Of a DNA stretch of 5,618 bases, positions 1-5,130 are shown in pieces. Every line of letters starts with the position of its first letter. The stretch's first letter is position 1. Below the pieces are notes generated by a model. That model saw only the letters and a list, made by a program, of their open reading frames with translations. It ran no database searches and had not been told where the DNA came from. The position numbers were made by a program, and so were the translations under genes. The DNA is from Phycisphaerales bacterium (GTDB lineage Bacteria; Planctomycetota; Phycisphaerae; Phycisphaerales; UBA1924): contig JAESUL010000285.1 in NCBI GenBank assembly GCA_016763115.1, forward strand, positions 1 to 5,618, written 5' to 3'.

Positions 1-855
1 GAGCAGGTCACGCTTGTGCACGCGGACGAGCGTCGGTGCGTCGTCGGCGATGGCGTTGTGGTACTCGTCGAGTTTGCCCACCCCGCCGACCGTCAGCGCG
101 AGGTGCGGCATCGGGTCGCTCGGCGAGCGGAACGCGATGAGGTTAAAAGTGCCCTCGGGCGTTTTGATCTCGGTGCCCTCGATCGGGTCGAGGCGTTCGA
201 CGACCGACGAACGCGAAAGCCGGTACTCGATGATTTGCTTGATCGAGCACATCTTGATGGTGTGCTGTTTGCAGAACTCTTCGAGGTCGGGCACACGCAT
301 CATGCGTCCTTCGGGGTGGACGATCTCGATGCCCACGCATCCGGGGTTGAGCCCGGCGGGTCGGCAGAGGTCCACGATGCCCTCGGTGTGACCAACGCGG
401 ACGAGCACGCCGCCGTCGCGTGAGCGGAGCGGGTTGATGTGCCCAGGGCGGACGAAGTCCGTCGGCACGGTCGTTGGGTCGATGAGCATCTTGATTGTTT
501 TGGCGCGTTCGTGTGCAGAGACGCCGGTGGTGAACCCGTGCTTGGGTGCGCCGTCGACGGATACGGTCAGCGGCGTGCCCCTCGCCGAGGTATTGACGGC
601 TGCCTGCCCGTGCAGGTCGAGCCGATCGCAGTCGGCTTCGGGCAACGAGACAAACATGTACCCGGTGGCTTCTTTGAGCATGAACATGATGCGTTGGGCG
701 GTGATGAACTCGGCCGGCAAGATAAGGTCGCCCTCGTTCTCGCGGGATTCATCATCGGTCACGACGACCATGCGCCCAGCGCGGAGCTCGTCGAGGATCT
801 CGTCGATGGGGGAGAAGGGGGAGGCGTTCGGGGCGTCTGCGGGGGCTTTGGTCAT
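1..855 (-). CDS. ribBA: RibBA-type 3,4-dihydroxy-2-butanone-4-phosphate synthase with GTP cyclohydrolase II-like domain (partial, 3' end outside window)
   Basis: Riboflavin biosynthesis, cytoplasmic. The DHBP synthase domain (about residues 14-212) converts ribulose 5-phosphate to the four-carbon riboflavin precursor plus formate. Seen directly: the acidic active-site loop VTDDESRENEGD (32-43), HGFTTGVSAHERA (106-118), RPGHINPLRSRDGG (136-149) and GHTEG (155-159), all RibB hallmarks. From about residue 228 a second domain starts (TPEGTFNLIAFRS, then LVRVHKRDLL at 276-285), matching the start of RibA/GCH II, so the architecture is RibBA. The frame stays open to base 1. Oddity: E. coli RibA has RVHSECLTGD here, with Cys54 a zinc ligand; this protein has Asp283 at that position, so the second domain may be inactive. 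An in-frame ATG at 874-876 would add seven residues; neither start has a clear Shine-Dalgarno. A weak -10-like TATCAT (883-888, minus) has no good -35. No FMN riboswitch fits in the roughly 85-base gap to the divergent gene. Confidence 0.93.
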   Translation of the reverse strand, partial: MTKAPADAPNASPFSPIDEILDELRAGRMVVVTDDESRENEGDLILPAEFITAQRIMFMLKEATGYMFVSLPEADCDRLDLHGQAAVNTSARGTPLTVSVDGAPKHGFTTGVSAHERAKTIKMLIDPTTVPTDFVRPGHINPLRSRDGGVLVRVGHTEGIVDLCRPAGLNPGCVGIEIVHPEGRMMRVPDLEEFCKQHTIKMCSIKQIIEYRLSRSSVVERLDPIEGTEIKTPEGTFNLIAFRSPSDPMPHLALTVGGVGKLDEYHNAIADDAPTLVRVHKRDLL

Positions 856-939
856 GGGGTGGATTGTAGTGGGCATGGGGGAATGATAGAACTCGGGAGG
901 GAGATTTGCCGTAGAGTAGTGAGGGATTGGAGGCTGATG

Positions 940-2487
940 ATGCGATTGAGATGCTTGGTAGTTGGGATTCTGGCGTGCTTGGGTTCCGTGGGTGTTGCGG
1001 AGCCAGCAATCATGGATGAAGAAGGGGCGGTGGTAGTTGAGACGGATGGCGAAGTGCTGTCTGCGTTGCTGTATCGTGACGGCTGGAACCCAGCCCACCT
1101 CGTTGTTCAAGAATCTGAAGTTGGGAAGAATGAACAATGGCTCCAGTTTCAATGGCGTTGGAATCTGTACGCAGAAGGCGAGACCCTGCAAGAGCGATTG
1201 AAGAACGCGGGTGAGACCGTCGAGAGACTTTGGAAAGATCGTGATGCTGCAGATGCCGATCCAAAGAATGCGTGGAGTGTGATAAGCCTGCGTCGTGCGC
1301 ATACCAGTGGGAGTAGTCTAGATTTTCTTGATCCTGATGGGAATCGCATCTTTGAGCTCGTTGTAGAGATCCGGAATGGTCGAGAAATCATCCGGGTTGA
1401 TCAAGTATCCATCGACGGGAACTCAATCACGATGAGTTTTCCGCACTATGGGTCTCGTATTGAAGCGAGCCTCGATCAGAGTGGCTGGCTCGAAGGGGAA
1501 TGGATCAAAGAACGAGGTGACGAGGAAGAAGCGAGATTGCCTTTTAGTGCTGCGACTCGCAACATGAACTTCTGCCCTACAAACGGAGTGCCGTTGGCAT
1601 ATGGCGAACGAACAGAGATCGAGGGGCGGTGGGTTGTTAATTTCTCTAAATCAGGCAGAGCGATCGGTGAGTTTGAGCTGCTCAATCCAAACGAGAATGA
1701 ATCGGAGTACTCAAGGATTCTTGGTACATTTCTGACACAGACGGGGGATTTTCGATATCTCGCTGGAGCAGTTCACGGGGATGGAATCCGTGCGTACGAA
1801 AGTTTGATGCCAACGAGGTTCCAGATGAGTGTATTCGATGGTGCTCACGCTTTTTTGTTTACTGCAGAAATACAGTCTGACGGCTCATTGAAGGGTGGTT
1901 TTTACTCCGGCAACTGGCACCACGAAACATGGACGGCTGTCCGCGACGACGACGCCCAACTCCCCGACGCGTTCAAGGAAACGACGATCGCTGATGAAGA
2001 TGCGCTTGGCGAGATGGTGTTCAAGAACCTCGAAGGCATCCCCACACGGGTGCTTGATCTGCTCGATGAATCCAACGCCAAAGCAAGAATCATCGAGATC
2101 TTCGGCACCTGGTGCCCCAACTGCACCGACGCCGGGCGTGAACTCGTCTCGCTGCGGGCCAGGTATGGCGATGACCTCGCGGTGGTGGGGCTTGCGTTTG
2201 AGATCACCGAAGATTTCGATCGTTCGGTCACACAGGTCAAACGCCACCACGAGCACATCGGCACGGACTGGCCGATCCTGATCGCGGGGTTGAGCGATAA
2301 GGCGAAGGCTTCGATCGCGCTGCCGGTGCTCGACAAGGTGCGTTCGTACCCGACGCTGATTTTCCTCAACAAGGACAACGAGGTGCAAGCCGTCTACACC
2401 GGCTTCACCGGCCCGGCGACGGGCGAAGCGTACAAAGAGCAACGCCAACGGTTCGAGGCGTTGATTGAAGAGGCGATCAACGAATAA
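940..2487 (+). CDS. Exported TlpA/ResA-like thioredoxin-fold protein with large N-terminal domain
   Basis: Probable periplasmic or envelope thiol-disulfide oxidoreductase, 515 residues. Residues 1-20 look like a signal peptide (MRLR, then hydrophobic LVVGILACLGSVGVA, likely cut before Glu21). The C-terminal third is a thioredoxin fold: IIEIFGTWCPNC with the CxxC active site at Cys392/Cys395, and the cis-proline loop SYPTLIF with Pro471. The middle carries motifs I know from redoxin/TlpA proteins of planctomycetes and Bacteroidota: NGREIIRV (146-153), TQTGDFRYLAG (266-276), FDGAHAFLF (299-307) and a G-F-x-SGNW segment; its function is not established. Start choice: ATG at 940 lies six bases after GGAGG (929-933); the adjacent ATG at 937 is only three bases away. 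The frame is open back to 439, but that part is antisense to ribBA and lacks protein-like sequence. Odd: the coding GC changes sharply near 1905-1925. Followed by a two-way hairpin terminator. Confidence 0.88.
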   Translation: MRLRCLVVGILACLGSVGVAEPAIMDEEGAVVVETDGEVLSALLYRDGWNPAHLVVQESEVGKNEQWLQFQWRWNLYAEGETLQERLKNAGETVERLWKDRDAADADPKNAWSVISLRRAHTSGSSLDFLDPDGNRIFELVVEIRNGREIIRVDQVSIDGNSITMSFPHYGSRIEASLDQSGWLEGEWIKERGDEEEARLPFSAATRNMNFCPTNGVPLAYGERTEIEGRWVVNFSKSGRAIGEFELLNPNENESEYSRILGTFLTQTGDFRYLAGAVHGDGIRAYESLMPTRFQMSVFDGAHAFLFTAEIQSDGSLKGGFYSGNWHHETWTAVRDDDAQLPDAFKETTIADEDALGEMVFKNLEGIPTRVLDLLDESNAKARIIEIFGTWCPNCTDAGRELVSLRARYGDDLAVVGLAFEITEDFDRSVTQVKRHHEHIGTDWPILIAGLSDKAKASIALPVLDKVRSYPTLIFLNKDNEVQAVYTGFTGPATGEAYKEQRQRFEALIEEAINE

Positions 2488-2533
2488 GCGACACTCGATA
2501 GAACCCGACTCTCACATGGGATTCATCGGGTGC

Positions 2534-2579
2534 CACTACTCGCCGTCTTCGGCGCAGTAGTGTCTTTGATTCTAAAAAA
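2534..2579 (+). terminator. Probable terminator of the thioredoxin-fold gene (left hairpin of the double-hairpin element)
   Basis: The left hairpin (2534-2562) lies 46 bases after the stop codon and is followed by the T-rich stretch TCTTTGATTCT. The right hairpin, followed by GGGTTTTAATT at 2621, gives a second stop on the same strand. Inferred from structure and from its place between convergent genes. Confidence 0.5.
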
Positions 2580-2616
2580 GTGCCGGCACTACTGCGCCCT
2601 TTGGGCGAGTAGTGGC
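2574..2616 (-). terminator. Probable terminator of the minus-strand lipoprotein gene (right hairpin plus T-run)
   Basis: Read on the minus strand, the right hairpin (2616 down to 2587) begins 15 bases after the lipoprotein stop codon. Seven bases later comes a run of six T (complement of A at 2574-2579). The gap between stem and T-run is longer than ideal, but the alternative pairing AGTGCCGGCACT (2579-2590) would place a stem directly beside the run. Confidence 0.5.
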
Positions 2617-2630
2617 ACCCGGGTTTTAAT

Positions 2631-2999
2631 TCAGTCACGCCACTTTTTGATGGCGACACCGTCGCGGAACTTGATGTGGACGGATTGGTCGATCGTTTCT
2701 TTGCTGTTGCCCGCGAACAACAGAAAGACTCGGCTGCCCTCGCCTTTGGTATCGGTCCAGTTCCAGGTCCAGGTTTCGGTGCCGTCGTCGTTGGCGGTGG
2801 TGGACGAGGGTTGACCGAGGATTTCTTCGACTTCGGTCTGTGTGCTCTGGTTGATCACTATTTGCGAGACCGCGATCGGGGCGGCGTAGGCACCCGTGGT
2901 TTTGGATGACTTGGCGGAATAGATCAGGCATCCGGACATGGTCAGCGGGATGATCGTGATGGCAGCAGCAGATACAGCGAGCGAGAGTTGGCGGTTCAT
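2631..2999 (-). CDS. Small lipoprotein with BamE/SmpA-OmlA-like segment
   Basis: A 122-residue predicted lipoprotein. The N-terminus MNRQLSLAVSAAAITIIPLTMSGC is a type II signal peptide: basic start, hydrophobic core and a lipobox ending SGC, with Cys24 as the lipidated residue. The mature part has TQTEVEEILGQPSS, the helix-then-LGxP signature of BamE/SmpA-OmlA-like domains, followed by strand-like TETWTWNWTDTKG, SRVFLLFAG and VHIKFRDGVAIKKW, which fits that small alpha/beta fold. True BamE belongs to the outer-membrane beta-barrel assembly complex, but this fold occurs in many unrelated lipoproteins, so no function is assigned. Start: the ATG at 2997-2999 has GGAG eight bases upstream (complement of 3008-3011). 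The frame stays open to 3536, but the extension crosses repeats and a GNAT remnant on the other strand and would bury the signal peptide. The gene is convergent with the thioredoxin gene. Confidence 0.82.
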   Translation of the reverse strand: MNRQLSLAVSAAAITIIPLTMSGCLIYSAKSSKTTGAYAAPIAVSQIVINQSTQTEVEEILGQPSSTTANDDGTETWTWNWTDTKGEGSRVFLLFAGNSKETIDQSVHIKFRDGVAIKKWRD

Positions 3000-3056
3000 G
3001 GATGGTTCTCCGGTGGTGGTATCATTGGTGGTACCGCAGTGTTCGGGAATAGGTGA

Positions 3057-3251
3057 CCACAATTTCCTGTATTGGGTTTCTTTTGCGATATCCTCCGCTT
3101 GGAACTCACGGTGATGAACGGCAACGACCATGCCCAGCGGATGTACGCCAAGGCTGGCTTTGAGGTCCAGGGGGTCAAACGCCGATCGATTTGTCAGGCG
3201 GATGGGTCGTTCAACGATGAAATTATGATGGCGATGTGGGTCGGGGACTGA
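3057..3251 (+). pseudogene. C-terminal remnant of a GNAT-family N-acetyltransferase
   Basis: The frame ending at TGA 3249-3251 reads RLELTVMNGNDHAQRMYAKAGF, here cut to its key parts: LELTV, then N-x-x-A-x-x-MY-x-K-AGFE, then VQGVKRR, DGSFNDEIMMAMWVGD and stop. This is the end of a GNAT acetyltransferase, with the strand-4 LELTV, the N..A..LYxxxGF helix and the terminal D-E-x-x-MA strand. Convincing similarity begins near 3093-3096. An in-frame TGA at 3054-3056 closes the reading frame, and the acetyl-CoA loop (motif A) is not found upstream in any forward frame, so the first two thirds are missing. It lies beside, and in opposite orientation to, the lipoprotein gene, whose leader covers the lost 5' part. 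Most likely a decayed gene left by a deletion or rearrangement; expression is not expected. Confidence 0.75.
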
Positions 3252-3255
3252 ATCC

Positions 3256-3291
3256 GGGTTCTGGGCTGGGTTCTGGGTTGGGTTCTGCGGT
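3256..3291. repeat. Three 12-bp tandem repeats
   Basis: GGGTTCTGGGCT (3256-3267), GGGTTCTGGGTT (3268-3279) and GGGTTCTGCGGT (3280-3291) stand head to tail directly after the GNAT remnant stop codon. The first two differ at one base. Probably a slippage-type microsatellite in non-coding DNA. Confidence 0.85.
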
Positions 3292-3376
3292 GAAACCGGG
3301 GGTGTTCGGATTGCGTACAGGTGGATGCCTGTCGGGCATGACCCGGCTATCCTTACTGTCCACGCCCGGCATCGAT

Positions 3377-3410
3377 TCCGGGGGATGTTTGCATCCGGGG
3401 GATGTTTGCA
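3377..3410. repeat. Perfect 17-bp tandem duplication upstream of the HTH membrane gene
   Basis: TCCGGGGGATGTTTGCA occurs at 3377-3393 and again at 3394-3410 without a mismatch, ending 30 bases before the start codon at 3441. This is leader or promoter-proximal DNA, so the copies could be a recent duplication or paired binding sites. A 17-bp period does not match whole helical turns. No confident -35/-10 pair was found nearby. Confidence 0.9.
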
Positions 3411-3440
3411 CGATTCACACGCCGATCGCGGAGTTCTGCC

Positions 3441-4295
3441 ATGGCCAAAATGTTCTACTCGCTCGAGGAAGCCGCCACCAAGCTCAAGATGGATACCGAA
3501 GAGGTTCAATCGCTTGCCGAGAGCGGGCAACTCCAAGAGTTCCGTGATCGTGATAAGTTGATGTTCAAGGTTGAGCAGGTTGACCTGCTCGCTGGCGACG
3601 ATGACGACGAGGATATCGTGCTCTCCGAGGACACCGCTGCGGGGACAGACGCGCTCTCGCTGAGTGCATCGGGAAGTGCATCGGCGTTCAATATCAATAT
3701 GGAATCCGCCAGTGACGGCACCGGGGTCTCGATCTTCGAGCCCGAGGACGGCAGCGCGGTCGATGCCAACGCAGACACGCTTGTGTCCGGCGGCGGGATC
3801 GGCGGCTCGGGCTTTGCGATGGACGCCGGGGCTTCGGGCTCGGGTCTTTCGCAGCTGGCCTTCGAGCCCGACGATACTTCATTGGGATCAAACCTTCTTG
3901 ACGATTTGGCTGCTGACTCACACATGGGCGGCTCGATGGGCGCGAGCGGGATCGGTGCTTCTGCGCTCGGTGCTTCGGTCCCGGGGGCGCTCTTTGAGGG
4001 CACCACTGAATCGGGCGGTTCGGACTTCACACCCGGCGCTGGGGCAGGAATGCTGCCCATGCAGATGGGTGCTGGATACGACGGCCCCGCATCAGGGTTG
4101 TTCGGCGGGATGGCGCTGGGGATCTTCCTCATGCTTGCAGTTGCGCTGGGCGTCATGATCCTCGGCATGTCCGGGGGGACCGCGGGGCTCTTGGGCTCGG
4201 TCGATACCAATATGCTCTACATGATCGCCGGGGGCGGGTTCGTTGGCATCCTGCTGTGCTCGGGCATCGGGTGGATGATGCTCCGCAAGGGCTGA
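3441..4295 (+). CDS. Excisionase-like HTH protein with low-complexity linker and two C-terminal transmembrane helices
   Basis: A 284-residue protein. Residues 4-51 (MFYSLEEAATKLKM, then VQSLAESGQLQEFRDRDKLMFK and VDLLAG) resemble the winged HTH of MerR/excisionase-type DNA-binding domains. An acidic stretch DDDDED (53-58) leads into a Ser/Gly/Ala-rich, probably disordered linker (about 60-215) with islands that look conserved: TGVSIFEPED (94-103) and GSGLSQLAFEPDDTSLG (133-149) followed by LLDDL. Two hydrophobic helices end the protein, about 220-243 and 258-281, with RKG at the tip. I associate this layout, including a DDTSLG-like motif, with a planctomycete family of unknown function; that is memory, not a search. 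The terminal anchor suggests the HTH domain faces the cytoplasm. Start: ATG 3441 has GGAG (3430-3433) seven bases upstream; the in-frame ATG at 3402 has no comparable site and its extension overlaps the 17-bp repeat. Role unknown: membrane-tethered regulator or scaffold. Confidence 0.85.
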   Translation: MAKMFYSLEEAATKLKMDTEEVQSLAESGQLQEFRDRDKLMFKVEQVDLLAGDDDDEDIVLSEDTAAGTDALSLSASGSASAFNINMESASDGTGVSIFEPEDGSAVDANADTLVSGGGIGGSGFAMDAGASGSGLSQLAFEPDDTSLGSNLLDDLAADSHMGGSMGASGIGASALGASVPGALFEGTTESGGSDFTPGAGAGMLPMQMGAGYDGPASGLFGGMALGIFLMLAVALGVMILGMSGGTAGLLGSVDTNMLYMIAGGGFVGILLCSGIGWMMLRKG

Positions 4296-4325
4296 GATCA
4301 GCACCAAAAACCTGAATGGATCAAC

Positions 4326-4354
4326 CACGCCCGGTGCAAGTCGCATCGGGCGTG
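4326..4354 (+). terminator. Strong intergenic hairpin, possible terminator or attenuator
   Basis: CACGCCCGGTGC (4326-4337) pairs with GCATCGGGCGTG (4343-4354) around the loop AAGTC, giving a 12-bp stem with a single G-T wobble. It lies 31 bases after the stop of the HTH membrane gene and 15 bases before the next start. What follows (TCCTATTGTGT) is only moderately T-rich, so a classical intrinsic terminator is plausible but not certain. It could instead act in the leader of the downstream gene. Confidence 0.5.
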
Positions 4355-4369
4355 TCCTATTGTGTATGC

Positions 4370-5098
4370 ATGGATGTACGCATTATTTCTATCGGCACCC
4401 TCTCGGCCCACCCGCTTTGGCAAGAGCGTCATCCGGTGCGCACCGGGCACTCGACCACCACGCTGATCCGCACGGGCAAAGCCAATATTCTGGTCGATCC
4501 CGGACTCCCGGGCATTGCCCTCAAAGCCAGGCTCTCCGAGCGCGTTGACCTGACGCCCGAGCAGGTGACCCATGTATTTCTGACCTCGTTCAATCCGGAA
4601 TGCCGACGCGGGATCGAGATGTTCGACAAGGCCGAGTGGTTGCTCAGCGAGAAGGAGCGTGAGTCGATCGGGATTCCGCTCGCCCAGTCATTGGCTGCCC
4701 TCGCCGAGATGCGCGACACGGCGGCGTCCGCCGGTCAACCGATGGACGAAGACCAGCAAGGGATGCTCGCGGTGCTCCAGCGCGATGTCGCGGTTCTTGC
4801 ACGATGCCAAGCAGCGCCCGATTCGATCGTCCCCGGCGTGGACCTGTTCCCGCTGCCCGGGTTCTCCGATGGCATGTGCGGGCTGCTTGTCAACGAACCC
4901 ACCAAGACCACCCTCATCTGTGGCGATGCAATCCCGAGCATCGAGCATCTGCTAGAAGGTAAAGTGCTGCCAACCTGCGCCAATCGCGAGCAAGCACTCG
5001 AGAGCTACCAAGAAGCGGTCGAAATAGCAGATGTGCTGGTGCTCGGGCGGGATAACTGGTCGCCGAGCCCGGATTCACGCAGGGGAATAGGGCAATGA
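4370..5098 (+). CDS. Metallo-beta-lactamase-fold protein lacking the metal-binding histidines (probable pseudoenzyme)
   Basis: A 242-residue cytoplasmic protein (no signal peptide or membrane segment). The fold is recognisable from the order of elements: MDVRIISIGT, HSTTTLIRTGKANILVDPGLP, THVFLTSFNPECRRGIEMF, an all-helical insertion (about 95-145), LFPLPGFSDGMCGLLV, TTLICGDAIP and VLVLGRDNW. In active family members the third element reads THxHxDH; here it is TSFNPECR (72-79), with Ser73, Asn75, Glu77 and Cys78 at the His, His, Asp and His positions. The TPGHTxGH position is PGFSDG (Phe165), and the last His position is Arg227. Only the Asp of GDA (Asp186) survives. Hydrolase activity is therefore unlikely; a binding or regulatory role is inferred. 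Start: ATG 4370 begins the first strand, without a Shine-Dalgarno; ATG 4316 would translate the hairpin at 4326-4354. Its TGA overlaps the ATG of a mini-ORF, suggesting an operon. Confidence 0.82.
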   Translation: MDVRIISIGTLSAHPLWQERHPVRTGHSTTTLIRTGKANILVDPGLPGIALKARLSERVDLTPEQVTHVFLTSFNPECRRGIEMFDKAEWLLSEKERESIGIPLAQSLAALAEMRDTAASAGQPMDEDQQGMLAVLQRDVAVLARCQAAPDSIVPGVDLFPLPGFSDGMCGLLVNEPTKTTLICGDAIPSIEHLLEGKVLPTCANREQALESYQEAVEIADVLVLGRDNWSPSPDSRRGIGQ

Positions 5099-5130
5099 AC
5101 AAGTTGGTTCAAGAAAAGAGTTTCGCATGA
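5095..5130 (+). CDS. Eleven-residue mini-ORF linking two genes through ATGA overlaps
   Basis: ATG at 5095-5097 overlaps the stop of the MBL-fold gene (ATGA, 5095-5098). It encodes MNKLVQEKSFA and stops at TGA 5128-5130, which overlaps the ATG of the next gene (ATGA, 5127-5130). AGGGG (5081-5085) lies nine bases before the mini-ORF start and could serve as its ribosome binding site. The purine-rich AAGAAAAGAG (5111-5120) inside it could serve the next gene. The peptide itself is probably unimportant; a role in passing ribosomes between the two genes is inferred. Chance is a real alternative. Confidence 0.35.
   Translation: MNKLVQEKSFA

Larger units (their letters stand above)
2528..2620. repeat. 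Nested double-hairpin inverted repeat, REP/BIME-like
   Basis: The outer arms GGGTGCCACTACTCGCC (2528-2544) and its exact complement (2604-2620) enclose inner arms GGCGCAGTAGTG (2551-2562) and its exact complement (2587-2598). Each half also folds alone: CACTACT-CGCC with GGCG-C-AGTAGTG around GTCTTC on the left, and CACTACT-G-CGCC with GGCG-AGTAGTG around CTTTG on the right, each with one bulged base. Two inverted imperfect hairpins with a bulge is the layout of REP/BIME elements. The centre also has a perfect 12-bp palindrome, AGTGCCGGCACT (2579-2590). Membership of a dispersed family is inferred; only one copy is in this window. Confidence 0.8.

Noticed and set aside
883..888. Minus-strand -10-like box TATCAT for ribBA
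   Set aside because: One mismatch from TATAAT, but no acceptable -35 at 16-18 bases; not strong enough for its own feature.
439..936. N-terminal extension of the thioredoxin-fold ORF by 167 codons
   Set aside because: It is antisense to the well-supported ribBA gene, lacks protein-like composition, and would bury the signal peptide that follows the GGAGG-preceded ATG at 940.
856..936. FMN riboswitch upstream of ribBA
   Set aside because: The gap between the divergent genes is too short for the aptamer and no conserved FMN-element helices or AGGG-type core were seen.
1885..2448. 187-residue open frame on the minus strand
   Set aside because: It is the antisense shadow of the GC-rich thioredoxin domain and has no recognisable motifs.
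3325..3339. Small hairpin ATGCC/GGCAT in the leader of the HTH gene
   Set aside because: Only a five-base stem around TGTCG with no flanking support; expected by chance in GC-rich DNA.
3000..3536. N-terminal extension of the minus-strand lipoprotein ORF
   Set aside because: It crosses the antisense strand of a GNAT remnant and tandem repeats, and overlaps the HTH gene. The start at 2999 has a good Shine-Dalgarno and a lipoprotein signal directly after it.
3506..4210. 234-residue Pro/Ser/Ala-rich open frame on the minus strand
   Set aside because: Antisense of the Ser/Gly-rich linker of the HTH membrane gene; its composition is a mirror effect of that repeat-like coding sequence.
4316..4369. 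Earlier ATG for the MBL-fold gene
   Set aside because: It would translate through the strong hairpin, and the extra 18 residues do not fit the fold, whose first strand begins at MDVRIISIG.
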